64,000 nt of DNA. Source: Balanoglossus misakiensis (taxonomy: Eukaryota > Hemichordata). Made by a program: the position numbers and the translations under genes. The notes beneath the pieces were generated by a model, which did not search any database, had not been told where the DNA came from, and worked only from the letters and a program-made list of their open reading frames with translations. Below are positions 36,001-51,000 of the stretch, piece by piece (positions within the stretch are counted from its first letter, which is position 1; the number at the start of each line of letters is the position of its first letter). The DNA lies in assembly GCA_040954595.2 (NCBI GenBank), contig CM082595.2, forward strand, positions 372,001 through 436,000, given 5' to 3'.

Positions 36001-39000
36001 CTGATATTTTGCAAAGTTGACCAGTGAGATGTACTGTAACTTTCACTGCAAATGGCAATTCACATGAGACTTAATACTTACAAGTACATCTACATGTATG
36101 TCAAGTCATTTGGGGGATTGAGGGAGAATTACAGAGTTCTGTTTGTGTATGTACATCTTCTACAGAGCCATGGATAATTGCATGTACATGTACCAGGTGT
36201 ACATTGAATATTACAGACCGAGCATGGGATTTTTTTGCATGGGTGGGTGACCAAAACAAAAAAGTGGCCAAATAAAATTCCATGTTCAGTCTTTAATATT
36301 TGATTAGCTGCTTTCCAATATAGTTCATCATCTTCTCTTTATGATTTCAATATGCAGATCTGGTAGTTTATAAATAATCTTTCGAACAAGACTTACAGCG
36401 ATACACCATTGCCGCCACCAACGTAAAACGCTGGCCCCGATTCTTTGCTTCTCCCGCTTCTGACGGTACTGATATGATTGTTTGGTTGCTCATTTTTGTC
36501 ACCTCCACTGGACGACCGTTTTCCACCCGGTGTTTGGTTACCTCTCCCTGAGTTTCCGCTGGGCGTGTTGTTGGAAGAACTTCTTTCACCGCCTGTAAGA
36601 CCAAGTTGCATAGAAGTGAGGGCGCTTTTATCATGTGAATTGAGGTTTACGATAATAGGATACAAGCAACATAAATCATGGTTCCATGAAAAGTGAATAT
36701 CAGGGTTCAAACTGTACACTCACAGACACTAGAAATTCTCAGACTTTCCAGGAAATATCTCAGCATCTGTTTCTAAAGAATAGTTGAAGTTACAAGTGTC
36801 ATGTTCCAGGAAATATATGGTATGGTAATCATGTAATATTATGTGTCCAAAATAAATATGCATTTTTTATATTATTTCACACTGAATATTTTCTGTTGCA
36901 TAGACAACAACAAATACAGACAGAAAAGATTTCTGTGTATGAAATTACTTCAAAATCAAGTGGACTGCAATATGAATCACCCACCCACAGAACAGCCACT
37001 CAGAATGCAAGTAAAAACAAACGTGTATGGTTCTCATTGCATGAATACCTACTTGTCAGAACTATCGATATCAATAAAACAATCCACTGAATTTCCTCCG
37101 CAGTTTCTAGAGAACATGCAAATTGAGAACACACACAAGGATACAGGTTCTTTCAAACAACACACAATGTCTTAAAGGTCACTAATGGAAACCTTTTAAG
37201 CCGTAAACAGAAATAATCAATAAACCTGACAAGTTTATTAAAAGGAACTTCCTTCTCGCTGCTGTCAGAACATTTCTATAGTCTAATTTCAAAAACATAT
37301 TTCATGAATTATTAATGGTCTTGTGTTGTATTTTCATACAATATTTGTTGAAAGTTAATCATTCATCTCACCTGCCTTCATTTTCTGCATCATGCATTAT
37401 GATTGCAAACATAAATCACTCCTTGCTGATAAACTAAATATATCTACACAAAGTAAAGTCTAATTTAATCAGTTTCTTTTCTTGATGGATTATTTCTCAA
37501 TAATGCAGTTTATTAAAATGGAATGGTGGGACTGTGAATGGATGTATAAAAGGACACACATAAAGGAAGTTTTTTTTGACAGCAGGACTGATAGATTTTA
37601 TGAAATATGATTTTTATAGAATGAAAAGTTCAATGTAAAATTAAACAAATAATAACAAAATGTAATGTACACAAGGCAACCCAGATTCTCAAGGTTCCCT
37701 TAGCAATCTGTTGAATTCAACCCAAAATGGATACAGCCTAATCATAGTTAAAACCTGATGGTGGTTCCCCACTTATTTAAAATTAAGTTTGGACGTGCTG
37801 TACGTATGCAGAGTGTGTAAACTACAAACTAAAATGCAAATAGCATTCTTTCTTATACAAATTACTAGCATGTGAAAATGTATCCACAAACGGAATATGA
37901 TGTTCGGAACACAGGTCTGCATAAATTCACTATTGAGTAAAAATCTCTTTTATGTCCACTCGTTGAATAATTCAGTCTTTCTGGGATGACATTTGCAGAA
38001 GGTGTCCCAGTCTCACCTCGATTTAATGTCAATGCTTTGACATACAATGCGAGCCAGAGATTTACAGTCAATTTGAAAAGCAACGGTTATGCATATGCGT
38101 TTTCCACTCCATCTGAGAAGCCATCGGGTGATATCCATGCGAACTGGGTCACTAGGTATAAGCACAATACCAAAATGCTCTATGTTAGACAGGCTGAGAT
38201 AACTTTGATAGCATTCAATGTTATCATGTGAAAATTTCTTTTCTTCTCCCAGATATTCTTGTTTATAAATCATAAATGAGAAAGAGATATATACTGAACT
38301 TACAGAGTCAAATTACATCAAACCTATTTTTGTACGGTTTTCCATAATGGAGTAGAAATATGTTATTAAAAACTGAGTGGTCTCTCAGTAGTAAGAATTA
38401 ATCAAATTGCTTTTTAAGTTCAGTCAACATCATTAGAGGCTCAGCAAGTGTTCTTAGGTTTGAGATGTTTTGATGTCTTGGATTATTTCTCAAGGAAACT
38501 TGGGGCATAACTTGAAATATCTCTCCTTAGAAGGGCAGATGTTCTTGACATCATAGCCATCTACAAAAACTAGTTTGCTATGAATTGGCAGCATGATATT
38601 GGATGTACAGAGAGAATGTTGTATACAATACCGGTTACAATAATACCCGTGCATTTCACAATACAGAAACATATTCAAGAAATTCTAATCCAATAACATC
38701 ATTGGGATCAGGTGATGTTACCCTAATTGCTGTCACAAAATTTTCCTAAGCTGTCATGAGATTTTCTAAGCTTACCTGATTTGCTTTTTATGCAAATTGT
38801 CTCATTTTTTTATTACCACGAACATTTCGTGCGACGGACACCCTAACAGAGTCAGGTTCAAGACTTTCATTGTTTGCTGCTAAGCTCTCAAATCCCATTT
38901 GGATGCTTTAATTGAATTTGTCCATTAGAAGTGTGGTCTCTCCCTCTCCTGACATTTTCCATGTGAAACCTGTCAAAACCCATCGTGTGAATCACAGTTT

Positions 39001-42000
39001 ATTGATGTCTCTGCTAATGTTGATATGATGCAGTCTGGCACTGCCTGCCAAAAAGGCTCAAAGCACGGTACAACGACCTCTAGATTACAAATTCAATTTT
39101 TCGCTACGAGTAACGAAGTACAAATTTTTAGAACACAATACAATGACCTCCCGTTCAAAAAAATGCAACTCCCCTCCACACTCTAATTATTTCAGTAATC
39201 ATCTTAATTTGCAGGAAATCCAGGAGATCTGACTGAGTCTTCTCAATACGTTGACAAAACTTCCCAAGACTCAACCACCGCTTCTTGCCAATGGAACGGG
39301 ATAACGCAGTATCCATGGCAACAAAGACACACTTATCATTTTCAGGGTCAACACAGATGCTCTCATACGAGGTTCCTACTGTTTATCTATCTCATTTCTT
39401 GCGCAAAGTAATTGATTCCAGAATGCATCCATCTGAAACATTTCTCACAATGTTTATGCACTGCAGGATACTGGAGTGAAATGATTTTATTCTTTCATTT
39501 CACAAATTGTGTGCAATGTTCAGAAACCAAAATGAAAACATACGCAAATCAGAAATCCACCAGAACCGCCCCATAAATGTAGCCATTATTCCAACTACCC
39601 AAGAGAGATGCAGCTAAGAGATTAAACGATATTTTATGGGAATGATGATAAACGATCGAATCTTCAAGATCTTTGTACATGTGGGATGCCAGTGACAAAT
39701 TTACGACTAACAGCTCACTGTAATGCTAAATGGTTAGACTCTGTGTCAAGCCAATTTAAAATCCAAACAGAGAGTCATTTTCAAATAAGATCCCTCATTC
39801 TAATGCTTACACGTATTAAGACATACTGAGCCATGACAGGGTACGTTCTTTAAGAATTATCCTGTCTAACAAAAAAGGGATCAACAAAATGCATCTGTGC
39901 CTTCGTCAGTGTCTCTCTTATTCATCCAAAAAGTCGATGATCCATTCTTTGCCGTGAAATTGTATTCATTTATCATAAAAAAAGACATAACTGTACAACT
40001 ACTAGCATCACCTATGACCTCCTATCATACAATACATTCCCATGTTTGTACAGTACATGGAAATGGCTGATGTCGGCCATCTTGAATTTCAATTTGATGG
40101 TCAGGATGTTGGCCATTTTGAATTTCAAAGATTGGTATTAAAATTTGATCTATACTGGCTGTCTAGTTTTGCATATGGGCCCAAACTAAAAGTTTATTTT
40201 TCACACACTTCTAAAAGTAGTTCAGTTACTTTTAAAACTCAGGATGCATGGAAAATGCATGTGTTCTTTCTACTTAATTCTATCCCCACTTTTAACCAAC
40301 GGTACAAATCATACAGGAAGAGTGTAGTAAACAGCCACTTTGCTGCAACAGAAATTCTGTCTTCCGCTTTTCTGTCTCACGCTGACAGAAAGTGAAGATT
40401 TTATTTCCTGAAGATGTTCACAAGGATATGCCTGGGAGGAAATGTGATTTTCGTTAACAAGGTGAGTGAAGTTTGCTGGGGAAATTCGATTTGGTCGGTC
40501 ACTAGAGAAAGCCATGAGAGCACTTTTCTCATTGTGTAGAAATTAGGACAGAGAGCGTTGCAAGAGAAAGTCAGTCAGTTTTGGAGAGATCTCCAATTTG
40601 TGTGTTAGATTTTTCACCTTTTATGACCTCGGTCAAATTGTTCGTGCGGAAGCTCTATGGATCTTCACTTAGTCATGCCTTAATTGGTAGCAAACGTGAA
40701 TGAAATAGCACAGATGCTAATTTAATTTCTACACTTCCTTTGAAGATTTATAATGTAATATGAAAGAATACATCACTTCTCCTGTGTTAACTAAGAAATA
40801 GTGCAGTAACCCACGCTTCGTATTAAATCATGGGCATCTATCTTTACACGTACATGATGAAAACTTGACATTTCATTCACTTTAACAGTCACACCACCTG
40901 TATATCATTAAACATTTTGTCAAAAACAAATCTGACAGCAAACACACTTCACACTTTCATCGCCTACAGCAGAAATTATTGTTGACATGTCATATTCTAA
41001 TCAAACTTTAACTGAAATTTCACTTTGAATGATACCTGAACTCATTTCATTTTAAATTTGGCTAGTCAGAAATGCAACCAATAGCGAGCCAGCCTGTGAT
41101 AAGAACGTCGGAGAAAAGTCCCACAAAAAATTGAAGAGGCAACAAATAAGAACTGGTGATTGAAGATAATTACACCAGGATTGTGAATAAGTATTTCTTC
41201 GGGAACAGATTCCCTAATCCCTTGTTTGATCATAATCCTTTTTAACACCATGATAAATCAGTGTGTCTCTCACACACAGAGCAGAAACAAAACCCCAGCC
41301 ATCAATCAACAGCAAAATCTGTCAATACTCCTTCAAAGGCCGTCATTTCCCTCCAAAACTTAATAGTACCATCTCCACTTCCGATTATTTGCATAATTTC
41401 TTTGCAAACAATGAAATTTGCTTCCAAGAAAGCCAATCTTTCCAAATCTCGCCATAATCTCATTCTTTGATGAGAGGATTATTTACAAAATTGCACCTGT
41501 AGTATTTGCCGTTGATGACTTCATCAGTGAATTCACAGCTATTTTCCCTCAATTTTTGATGATTGTGCTGTCAATCAAAACATAGCTGGTTTCCTTTAGA
41601 AGAACTTTGATATTTTTTGACAGGCTAGTTAAAACAGCACAAAAAAATTTCAGAAAATCCCAGACTACAATTTCTGGGCATTCTCGAACACATTATATTT
41701 ACTATCATGGCGATGATCATATATATGTTAAAGTACACAAGATATTATCTCAGTCTTCAGTTATGTGATCAAATCTAGCAGCTTTTAGAGGAAATAACAA
41801 AAACACTTGGAAGACATAATGAACATTTCCATCTGTGATTTTAGTCCAAGCGCTTGTTGACTTTACTTCTGCACCAACCATATTTAATAATCTCCCAATA
41901 CATTCTATTGTGCCTTGCACTGTTTCCACATTTCCTTCCAAAATAAAATCCAATATGGCTACCGGCAAACAGATTTGAAAATACAGTAATTGCATCAATG

Positions 42001-45000
42001 ATTTAAGCATGTCTACCAGTCCCTTGGGGTATTACAGTTGATATACACTATCAAACACATTCTGATCATTTCACCATTACTGGACAGGAATAAAACCGGA
42101 GCAGAAGTCCCCATTAAGCAGAGATTTGGCAGATTACAAGTTCGGCATCACGACCAGCATTTGTTTGTGGGAAGAAAAGCAGAAAATCTTCTTAAATAAA
42201 TCTATCTGGGGAGTCCCTGTAGTTAAACTATTAGAGGAAGATCTAATGCACTAACCCCTGCCGCCTATGGAGGAACCTTTACTCTTTTGTTTGTCATCAC
42301 CATCGCATGGTTCCTCATCGTCTTCGCTTGCCTCCTCTAGCTCACCATAGTAACTCTCTATGACGCAGTCATCCTCACTGTGGTTGCTGTGGCAACAATC
42401 GACATCTCTATCTTCGTCCTCACTGTCGTCCATCTCGCAGATTGAACAGTTGTCAGAGAATGCACTGTCATCATCCTTGTTCTCATTCACACAGCAAACA
42501 TTCTCCTCCACCTCATCTCTCGTCCTTTTCTCGTGTTTGCAAACGTCTTCACTGCCAGAATGAGCTCTTGCCAACTCTTTACTTTCCTCTTGAAATAAAC
42601 TTTCATTTTCAAACACTACTTTGTGTCCTTCTGTCCTGTCAATCAAGCCATCTCCACCACTCTTTATCTGACCTGATGATGAGATGTCTTCCCTGTTGTC
42701 CTGGCAACACTCTGAGACATCATCCTGATCATCATCATCATCATCAAAATCTTCTGCTGCTTCGTCTTGCTCTGTTTCAGAATCTTCAAGTGCAAATATT
42801 GACATCTTTCCAGGTTCGTATTTGGATTTGCGCCATGGATGCTCGGGGCAGAAACTGGATGACGAAAAATCATTGTAAATCAATATTTAGATGGATTTAA
42901 GGAACTAATGGTTGTCTACAGGTATTGATGGCTTGAAGCTAAGCTTTCTTTATTCTGTAAAGGTTTGTTTAAAGGTATGATAAAACAGTAATAATTGCAT
43001 ACAGTGGCAGAACACAATAGATGAGAGAATATCTCATGTAATTGTAAAGTACTGAACTAGAATTCAAGCCTAATTATGTAAATATGTACACCAGCATAGT
43101 CTACTGGTCTCTGGTTAATTTGATGTTATTCTGCCCAAGGCTATCTTGAAACAAGAATCTCTTGTCTTTTGTAACAGAGTCTCTAATTGGATGACCTTGA
43201 CCATCTAAAGTCATTGTCCCCAAGATAAAAAGATAGTGGGGTTTAAATCATGGAGATGGTACAGGCATAAAATGTAGATTCATATTATAATCATAACTGT
43301 GCGAGCAGGATTCCTACTTTAATTCAAACAAATTGTTGGACTTTTCTTGGGAAGATTCCTTTTTTTTTCCAGTTCCTTTGGGACTTTCCTGGAGCGGTTT
43401 AAATTCCAGGACTTTGCAGGAGCAAAGATTGCCAGTCTGGGCAACGTGAAAATGACCACAACTCGGTGCAAGTCAGATGGAACATCTACAGCAGTTCGTT
43501 TCACACTGCAATGACTAAGAAACCAATTACCTTCTGCATATACCCTGTAGCCAAGTGTCAATGGATTTGAAGTGATACACCATGCTGTGATAACTCTTGG
43601 AGATGAATTTGTAGGAATCAAAGACTTGTACATGACCCTTCTGCCATCTTGCACCAACTGACTTCTCTCCATCTCCTGCCCAGATCTCCACATGCACCAT
43701 ATTATGTCGCTGCTTCCGAGCTAAACAAAACAAACAAAATAAAGATCAGAATAAAATGCTCACATTTCCATTGATCACTGACAAGTCTCGCGATTTCGCC
43801 CATGGCTTGCAAAATGCCATCAAATGGAATAAACACACAGTGCAAAGGTTCTTATAGATACCGGCAAACAAGACTGTCAAGACAAGATGGAAAAGAACGA
43901 ATGACAGCTCTCATCACCTTTTCTTGGCCCTGGAGTTTAAGTATAGTTTTACACAGTATTACAAGTCTCACTGGGACCTATTTCTTTCTGAAATGCCGGA
44001 AAATCTTCATAGCAGGGGACTTGGGTTTGGAAACTAAGCACATAATTACAACTTTTTTCAGTCTAAATTATCAATACAATATCCTATAGACTGTCCATGA
44101 AATAATTCCTCAACAGAGGAACTCCAAAGTAATTCTGAGACTCTCACCTTTTGGATTGAAATATACGGCCGATATAAACACCAGGTCACCTGGTTTCATG
44201 TCTTCTTCCCTTTCTATGGTGACCGGCAATGTGTCATACTGGTACGCCTGATTCCATGCACCGACATTGAAGCCAAAATCTTCTTTCAAGTCTCGTAGAA
44301 CTCGTCGTGTCAGACCACAGCAGTCCAAGAAGAGGGGAGCGTCGTAGTCTGGTGCTGAAAACAGAAACAGAAAAAGAACAAAACTTGAAGTTATCCAAGA
44401 ACTATGCAAAACTACGTCTGTGGCTTGATCACAGATGAATGCTGGGACTGACCTCAACATCTGAATCACAGAAAAGAGAGAAGTTGTTGACTGCAAATGA
44501 CCTTGAGGCACAAATTGCTCAAAGACAAGAAGTACCATGGGAATTACAACCTCTCTTACTCTTAGGTATAGCTGCTGAATGCCCTGAGAGCCAGTCCATG
44601 TGTTCATCAGACATTAGTAAATTGAATTGAACTTGTACTTATAGTAATGTACCTACATACATGTATGTATGTATAAGGCCTTATCAGGGGAGGATTTTGT
44701 TCAAACTTGAGTAAAGCCCTTCTTAACAAATAATCTTTCTTGTAATAAACACCCACCTTAATAACACTTTTAATCATCTACTGAACGAGGAAAAGTGAAA
44801 GCTTTTTGTTTTTGTGAATCCACACTGAGTCAGGAGATTTCAAAATAATTAGTAGTTTTAATAAAATTAAATGGAGGATTTTTATTCTTCTGTAAATCTC
44901 TTACTCTGTCTATCTCTGTTTATCTATCTATGTGTCTATCTAGCTATCTATCTATCTGTGCAAGTTTCAGTTGCGTGCAACAGAAATGTGCTTCTCAAAT

Positions 45001-48000
45001 CCCCCATCACTCCTGCAAATGATTGACTACTTTAGCAACTGCTAAATGGACGACACTCTTCCATTCCAAGCCCCTACAGCATTACGGAAGATTCATGCTC
45101 CAAACACATCCATTTACAGACACGTAACAAATCTGACTAACAGTTCACCCTGGCAGATTTCAGCACACTTAGCACTCCAAATTATCATCTCTCCTTCGCT
45201 CCATCAGCAGCCTGGCTGAGCAAAGACACGCAAATTTTCTAAGTCTGTCATTTCCTGTTAAAAGCGATTGTACGCTTTCCCAGAGGGTGTCTTGAGAAGA
45301 GATAGGGAAGGCTTGAGCCAGATAAATAATGCAATGGCTACATCTTTTTGCACAAACTCTTGAGTGCTTTCAATTGAAGGTCTTTCTATCCTGCCTGATA
45401 CAAGTAATTTAATTTGAAGGCAGTCGTTGTCACGCAGTTAAAAAAAACTGCAACTGATCAGAATGATGTAGAATTTTTACATTTACTGAGCCAATCCATG
45501 TACCACCAATCGTCCGTTCGCAAGGGTCATTGGCTCGACTACATTGCATGTACAGACAGAATCAAACAGACTATGCATTGTTACGGTTCAAAAGCTTGAC
45601 ACTTGTATAAGGTCAACTGTTTGCAGTCGTGAGTGAATGTGCAACATTAAAAAACTCTCATAAACTTATACAACGTATTTTTCCTGTCAGATGTGGTGAA
45701 GTGCTTATTCAGGCAGGTGACACAGTAAATGTTCATCTCACGTCTATGCAATGGCTTTTTCTGTTAAAAAAAAAAACTGAAACAAAATGGAAACGGCCAC
45801 CAAATTGATGACAATTTTGCAAGATAAGTCAAGTCAAGACCTACAATCTTAGTTTTTCACATTAATTTTCTGACATAAAAAAACATGATATTCTTTATTT
45901 TTACTACTTAGTCATGCCATTCGGTTTTCATTTGCAGAACAGCAGACCGACAACTTGAGGGAAATCATTCTTGCCAATTCAGGGGTGAATGTATTCAAAC
46001 AATTTCAACATTAATCAGTTTAATTCCATGTTGTATTGATGATAAAATGCAATTTTCCCCCTCTAAAATTTAATCAGCCTGTTCTGGCTCTAAAAGCAAC
46101 ACACACATGAGTCATTAATGGACGCACAAACCCAGAGGCCAAAGTTATTTTCCCATTATGACGATCGACTTATTATTGATCATATATGGACGGCTGCCAG
46201 GGTTGTCATACATGCTCTGCCCAGCAATTAAATTGAATTTGAAACAAGCCAACCAACCAGGGACCTGATATCTTTTTTATGACATTCCAAGAAATGAAAT
46301 AAGTTAATAACCTTAATTGGATTCTGGTCTCTTAAGACACAGCCCTTCAAGCTCAGCAAAACCACTTGTCGGATACAATAAGTCCTGCTCCAGATTATTT
46401 ACTTTCAGTGCAAAGAAAACAGTAAAAGGTAGGTTCGAGGAGAGTGAAAGACAAATCTTATAAAAATGTCTGTCGTAGCCAATCTACTCAATTCTTGATT
46501 GGAGTCTGGCTACATAGAGTCTTTTCTCCCATGATTCAGTTCAGCTTCACAATGTCTGCGTCGGTTGCCCCGGGCACCTGTTGAGCTGCCATGGCAACAG
46601 TGACAAGCAACTGTTTAGGGGGAAAACTCTTTCCTGTTGCATTAAAATCTTGGCGGGACACTTCTTGACCGAAAATGTCTGCATAAAAATAAAAGTTTAT
46701 GGAGACCGCGTTTCGGATCAGGCAGGTGTTTGGTTGGTGAGGATGAAGAAACTGAACAATAAGCTTCGAATAAACCTGTTCAGTTTTCTTTTTATCTTGT
46801 TTACAGTGATCATGAATTATACATAGTGTACTTGCAAAACTTGAAAAGAAAGAACAGTTACACAATATCTGCAGTGATGCAGACAGAAACGGAAGTTATC
46901 CAGTCGCCCACGGGTTTCTTTGCATATGAACATTTTAAAATGACGGATTCTGAAGGATTTCCATTTTTCTCAAATTCTAATCCTCAGGTGTCGGCTAGAC
47001 TCTCTGTAATAAACACAAGCCTAAGCAATGAATAAAATATATGGTTGGTCTTTTTCTAGACGAGCACTTCCGCTAGTGAAGACACATGTATATTTTAAGA
47101 CATGTTACCGAGATATCCTCTTTTTAGAGCACAGACACCACTGGGCAGATTGGAAAAGAACTGTCAATGAATTAGTGAGGTGGTGACAACACTGATAATC
47201 TCAACGTTGCAAGACTTTTACTGGTAAACATACAGGTTTGATGCAAAGAAATTTCTCATTAAGATTATTGAAGGCACGCCTCTTGGGAGAAATAGTTAAG
47301 GAGTAAAATGGGAACAAAATTTTTGGCATAAGAATGATTTGAACGTAATCATTCATAACCATGCATGATGACATTAGTGAAACAGCTACGTTAGTGTATA
47401 CTGTGAGTGGCATCATTCTTTTATGTATGGTACATTGTGGGGTGAAATGGAGGAGTGGGGGAGGGGAGGGGGGCTAAGTGCATTGCATGTACAGGTCTTG
47501 TGCATTCCAGCATATTCCTCCAGGGAATGGTGGTCTCCATAGAGAGTTCCTATTTGGGAAACAAGTCTCCTTTCCGGCGTCACTTTTATTGAAGTGATAA
47601 GAAATGTCTCAGAAGACATCTTACTAGTTGCAAAAATGCATTGAAGAAGAGATTGAAATTTCAAACGTGTATGTAACTGTACAAAATTCGTATCATAAAA
47701 GCATTGGCACCAGAGAAAAATTTGATATTCTGGATGGATCCACTCTACGAGACAGTTCAATGAAAAGAGAAACTTTCATTCATTCCCCACTCTCATGAAC
47801 ATATATATTGTGTACTTTTAAAAACAACTCCTAAGGTATTTCATGTAATATCAAGCTTCCTTGCCAAAGAAAGACAAGGAAGCAGAATTTGCTGTTACCT
47901 GGAAAGCAATCAAGCAAGTCGAACAGACAATAGACCCAGCAAGCGCTTGTACAAAGAAAATCACCCGCGAAACACGTCATAGATAGTGGATTATTGTCGG

Positions 48001-51000
48001 ACAAAAAAGAGAAATTTCCTCGCACAATGGCCACCTCGCTGTGAAAATGTCATCTATTCTGGCAGAATCATTAACACTGCAAATAGCACGTGAGGTTTAC
48101 CAATCTCCTCCGAGCCGGGACATAATAGCTGGCAATCTCGTCGTATACTTTTCACATTTATTGAAATTGCTGCCACCGTGAAAAGTTCATGCAAGGGATC
48201 AAGCTATGCTTTATTCTCTAATTATCTGTTTCTGTGGGGAGGCCATACAAAAGTGGAATAATATACAAGACCTACGGTGCTAAGTGGGAAGCTAAGGTAT
48301 AGGAACGCGTGGGTGTTAGCACTTTTTTTCTCAAAATATTGAAATTCACATTTTGACAATGAACAGGAAATGTTACTAACATTGTTAGATCCCATGTATT
48401 ATAACTACAAACACCAAATACTATTTTGGTCATTTGGTTTCATTTGACGAATGAATATTCAGTTCAAAGAGACGTGCTGAAATATCAGTAAGCTTCCGAG
48501 ATGTTTGAAAATTACAATTGCGGAGAAACAACGCTTTTTCTTGGTCTGGCCATTATGACAATATGAGTGTTAAACCTGTTACTTCCAGGAAATTGGCCAA
48601 ACGACGGAATTAGCACAGCAAAAACATAAGACAGTTTTCGGGATGAATTATTTTCACAACACACCTGGCCACCTGCACACAATTATACTTGAGATAATAG
48701 ATCTCTTTGTGTTTTATACTTTTAAGGGTCTTTCGGTCTTTCAGCCCCCAGATCAAATTCAGTGAATTATAGCGCACTTATAAAAAGAATACTTCACCGG
48801 CAAACAAGGAATTAAAATAATCGTCTTTAATTTACCTCTATCTGTTCTGTCTCCCCTGTATCTAGTGACAATAAACCGCTCAGACAGAGACTAGACTCCA
48901 TCCATGGTAACATTAGAGCAGTGCCTCCACTTGTTCTAAAATGATTTAGGGTCTTATTTCTCAGAGGAAACAACGTCACACTAAATCAGGATACATTTAG
49001 TTTGCAGTCTCTATACTAACGGGAATACTAATCTGACTGCTGTCAACATTACAACCTTGAGTTTAACTTGGATTATGAGCGCGATCTGCCTTGGGTATCC
49101 AAATCCCATTGCAGGCCACCATTGCAGATCAGGGGTAATGTACTCCATTTCTAACACTAGTAACAGACATCAGTACTCAAACATTTGTACATTAAAGGTA
49201 TACAATCACCCATATATTGTTTAACCCGCGTATCTATGACTGTGTGGTGGCCACCCCATGAAAAACTACCATTGGCTAGAGATCTCAACTTGCCATGGTA
49301 ACTGCTACTAAATTTGCATAGGTGCCCCATTTCTTCTACTGTGACCATGGGGTTGTGCACTTTTTTGTGTGGCCCCAACTGAGAGTCTGTGACTGGCTAG
49401 ATCTTCAGTATTCACAGCATCTTTTAGAAGATTTATATCAGTGACAGTGTCACTTTAAACTGTGACAATCCATTTCCTAGTGGGTACGTCACTACCATAT
49501 GCTGTCACTGTTTGAAAGCTGTACCTTTTAACAACTTACACAATCCTTCAGGGGGCTCCAGGTACTTATCTGTCCTTCAGTCAGAAAGTCGTGACTGCGG
49601 AGAGATGAATCACTTTTTTATGACTCAGGAATATCTAATTTATGAATTTCAACATGTTATATCGATAGGGATTGTTCCCACTCATAAAAACTCATGAATC
49701 TGTGGACTGTCATGACTCGAAGGAAGGAAATGAAATCCCTAGTAATAAAAGATCTGCCACCTGCCATACAAATACACAATAGTGAGTCAATATTTGACAT
49801 TACAGGTTACAAGTTGTGCATAGGCAATAGTCTCTGCAGTTTAATGCACTTTGACTTCAGGTCACAGATAGCATGTTTTTCTTTTTTACCCCGTGTCCTG
49901 ATCAGCGTTGCACAATCGATTTTTGCGAGGCAGTTTCACTAATGACCTGCTGAGTGCCCTGTGACTTGATTGGAAAATGAAATCTGTTTCTAAATAAGGA
50001 TTTATTTCAAAGAAACAGGGGTTTTTAAACCTCAGTTGCTGTCTCGTATTTGAATTGTTTTTATGATCTCAATAACGTCTTAGTTTACGGCTATGAAGCG
50101 TTCCAGTTGCTGCTTTATACTGGTAGTATTTTTACGTTCTTATTAACTTTGCAGTTGTGAACAAGGTTTATCCTTCTGACTCTGGTTTACTGCATGTGAG
50201 AGATTCAGTCTGCAGGAGCAGATCTTGTTTGCCATCTAGGTGACGTGTGTCTGTACCTTCTCTCAGACTCATTTCAGGTGTGTCTATAAGCGAGGTGATG
50301 TTCGCCTCGGGCACACAAAGAAGAGACTATCAACACCTCATTTTCTCTCAAGAGAAAGCCAATTAATGCTAAATCATACATTTTGTGACAGTGACAACTA
50401 TCGCACACAAAAGAAGACTACACACTGTACAAATAAAGGGAATCTGTGTGACAGATCCAAGTGAGTCTGGCCAAGACACATCTCAGACAAGCCTGAGACT
50501 CTTCACCCCAGTGTAATTCTATTTGGCGTATACCAAACCTCTGTGAAATCCTTGCTCTGCTTATAATCTAAGCTCAGCGCACTGGTTAGATTTGAAACCA
50601 CAAGACACATTAGTGGAACTGGCAAAAAATAACAAATACATGTATATGGTGCCACAACTCCCCTGCCAAATACAGGTTTCATTAGCCGCGTCATTATGAA
50701 TTTTTGCAGGAACATGCAGTCAATCAGGGCAACAATAAAAATTGGTAAGTGGAGTTTGAAGAGGAAAATCTTTTTGAGTTGCGGTGAGATGTCATGACTC
50801 TGCCTTCAGTCTGTTGAATGGGATCAGATGTGTCAGCGTTTGTTAATGCGTTCTGCTTGACAAGGCATGGCGCAGACTAACACATCTTAGGAGCTGGTCT
50901 CCTCATTACTGCCAAATGGAAGAGGCAAGGGGCAATTTGTCAGACTTTTTAACCTGTCTTGCAAAGGGTCAGTGATTTTACATGGGGGAGAAGTACACAC

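Noticed and set aside
37999-38155. Plus-strand exon-like segment (RFNVN...RFTVNL) with AG before and GTATAA after, vaguely galectin-like
   Set aside because: Single isolated segment inside an intron of an opposite-strand gene, with key galectin residues absent and no partner exon.
49439-49510. AGTGACAGTGTCACT palindrome with nearby CTGTCACTG, considered as a MITE
   Set aside because: Arms are very short, no second copy or target duplication was found.
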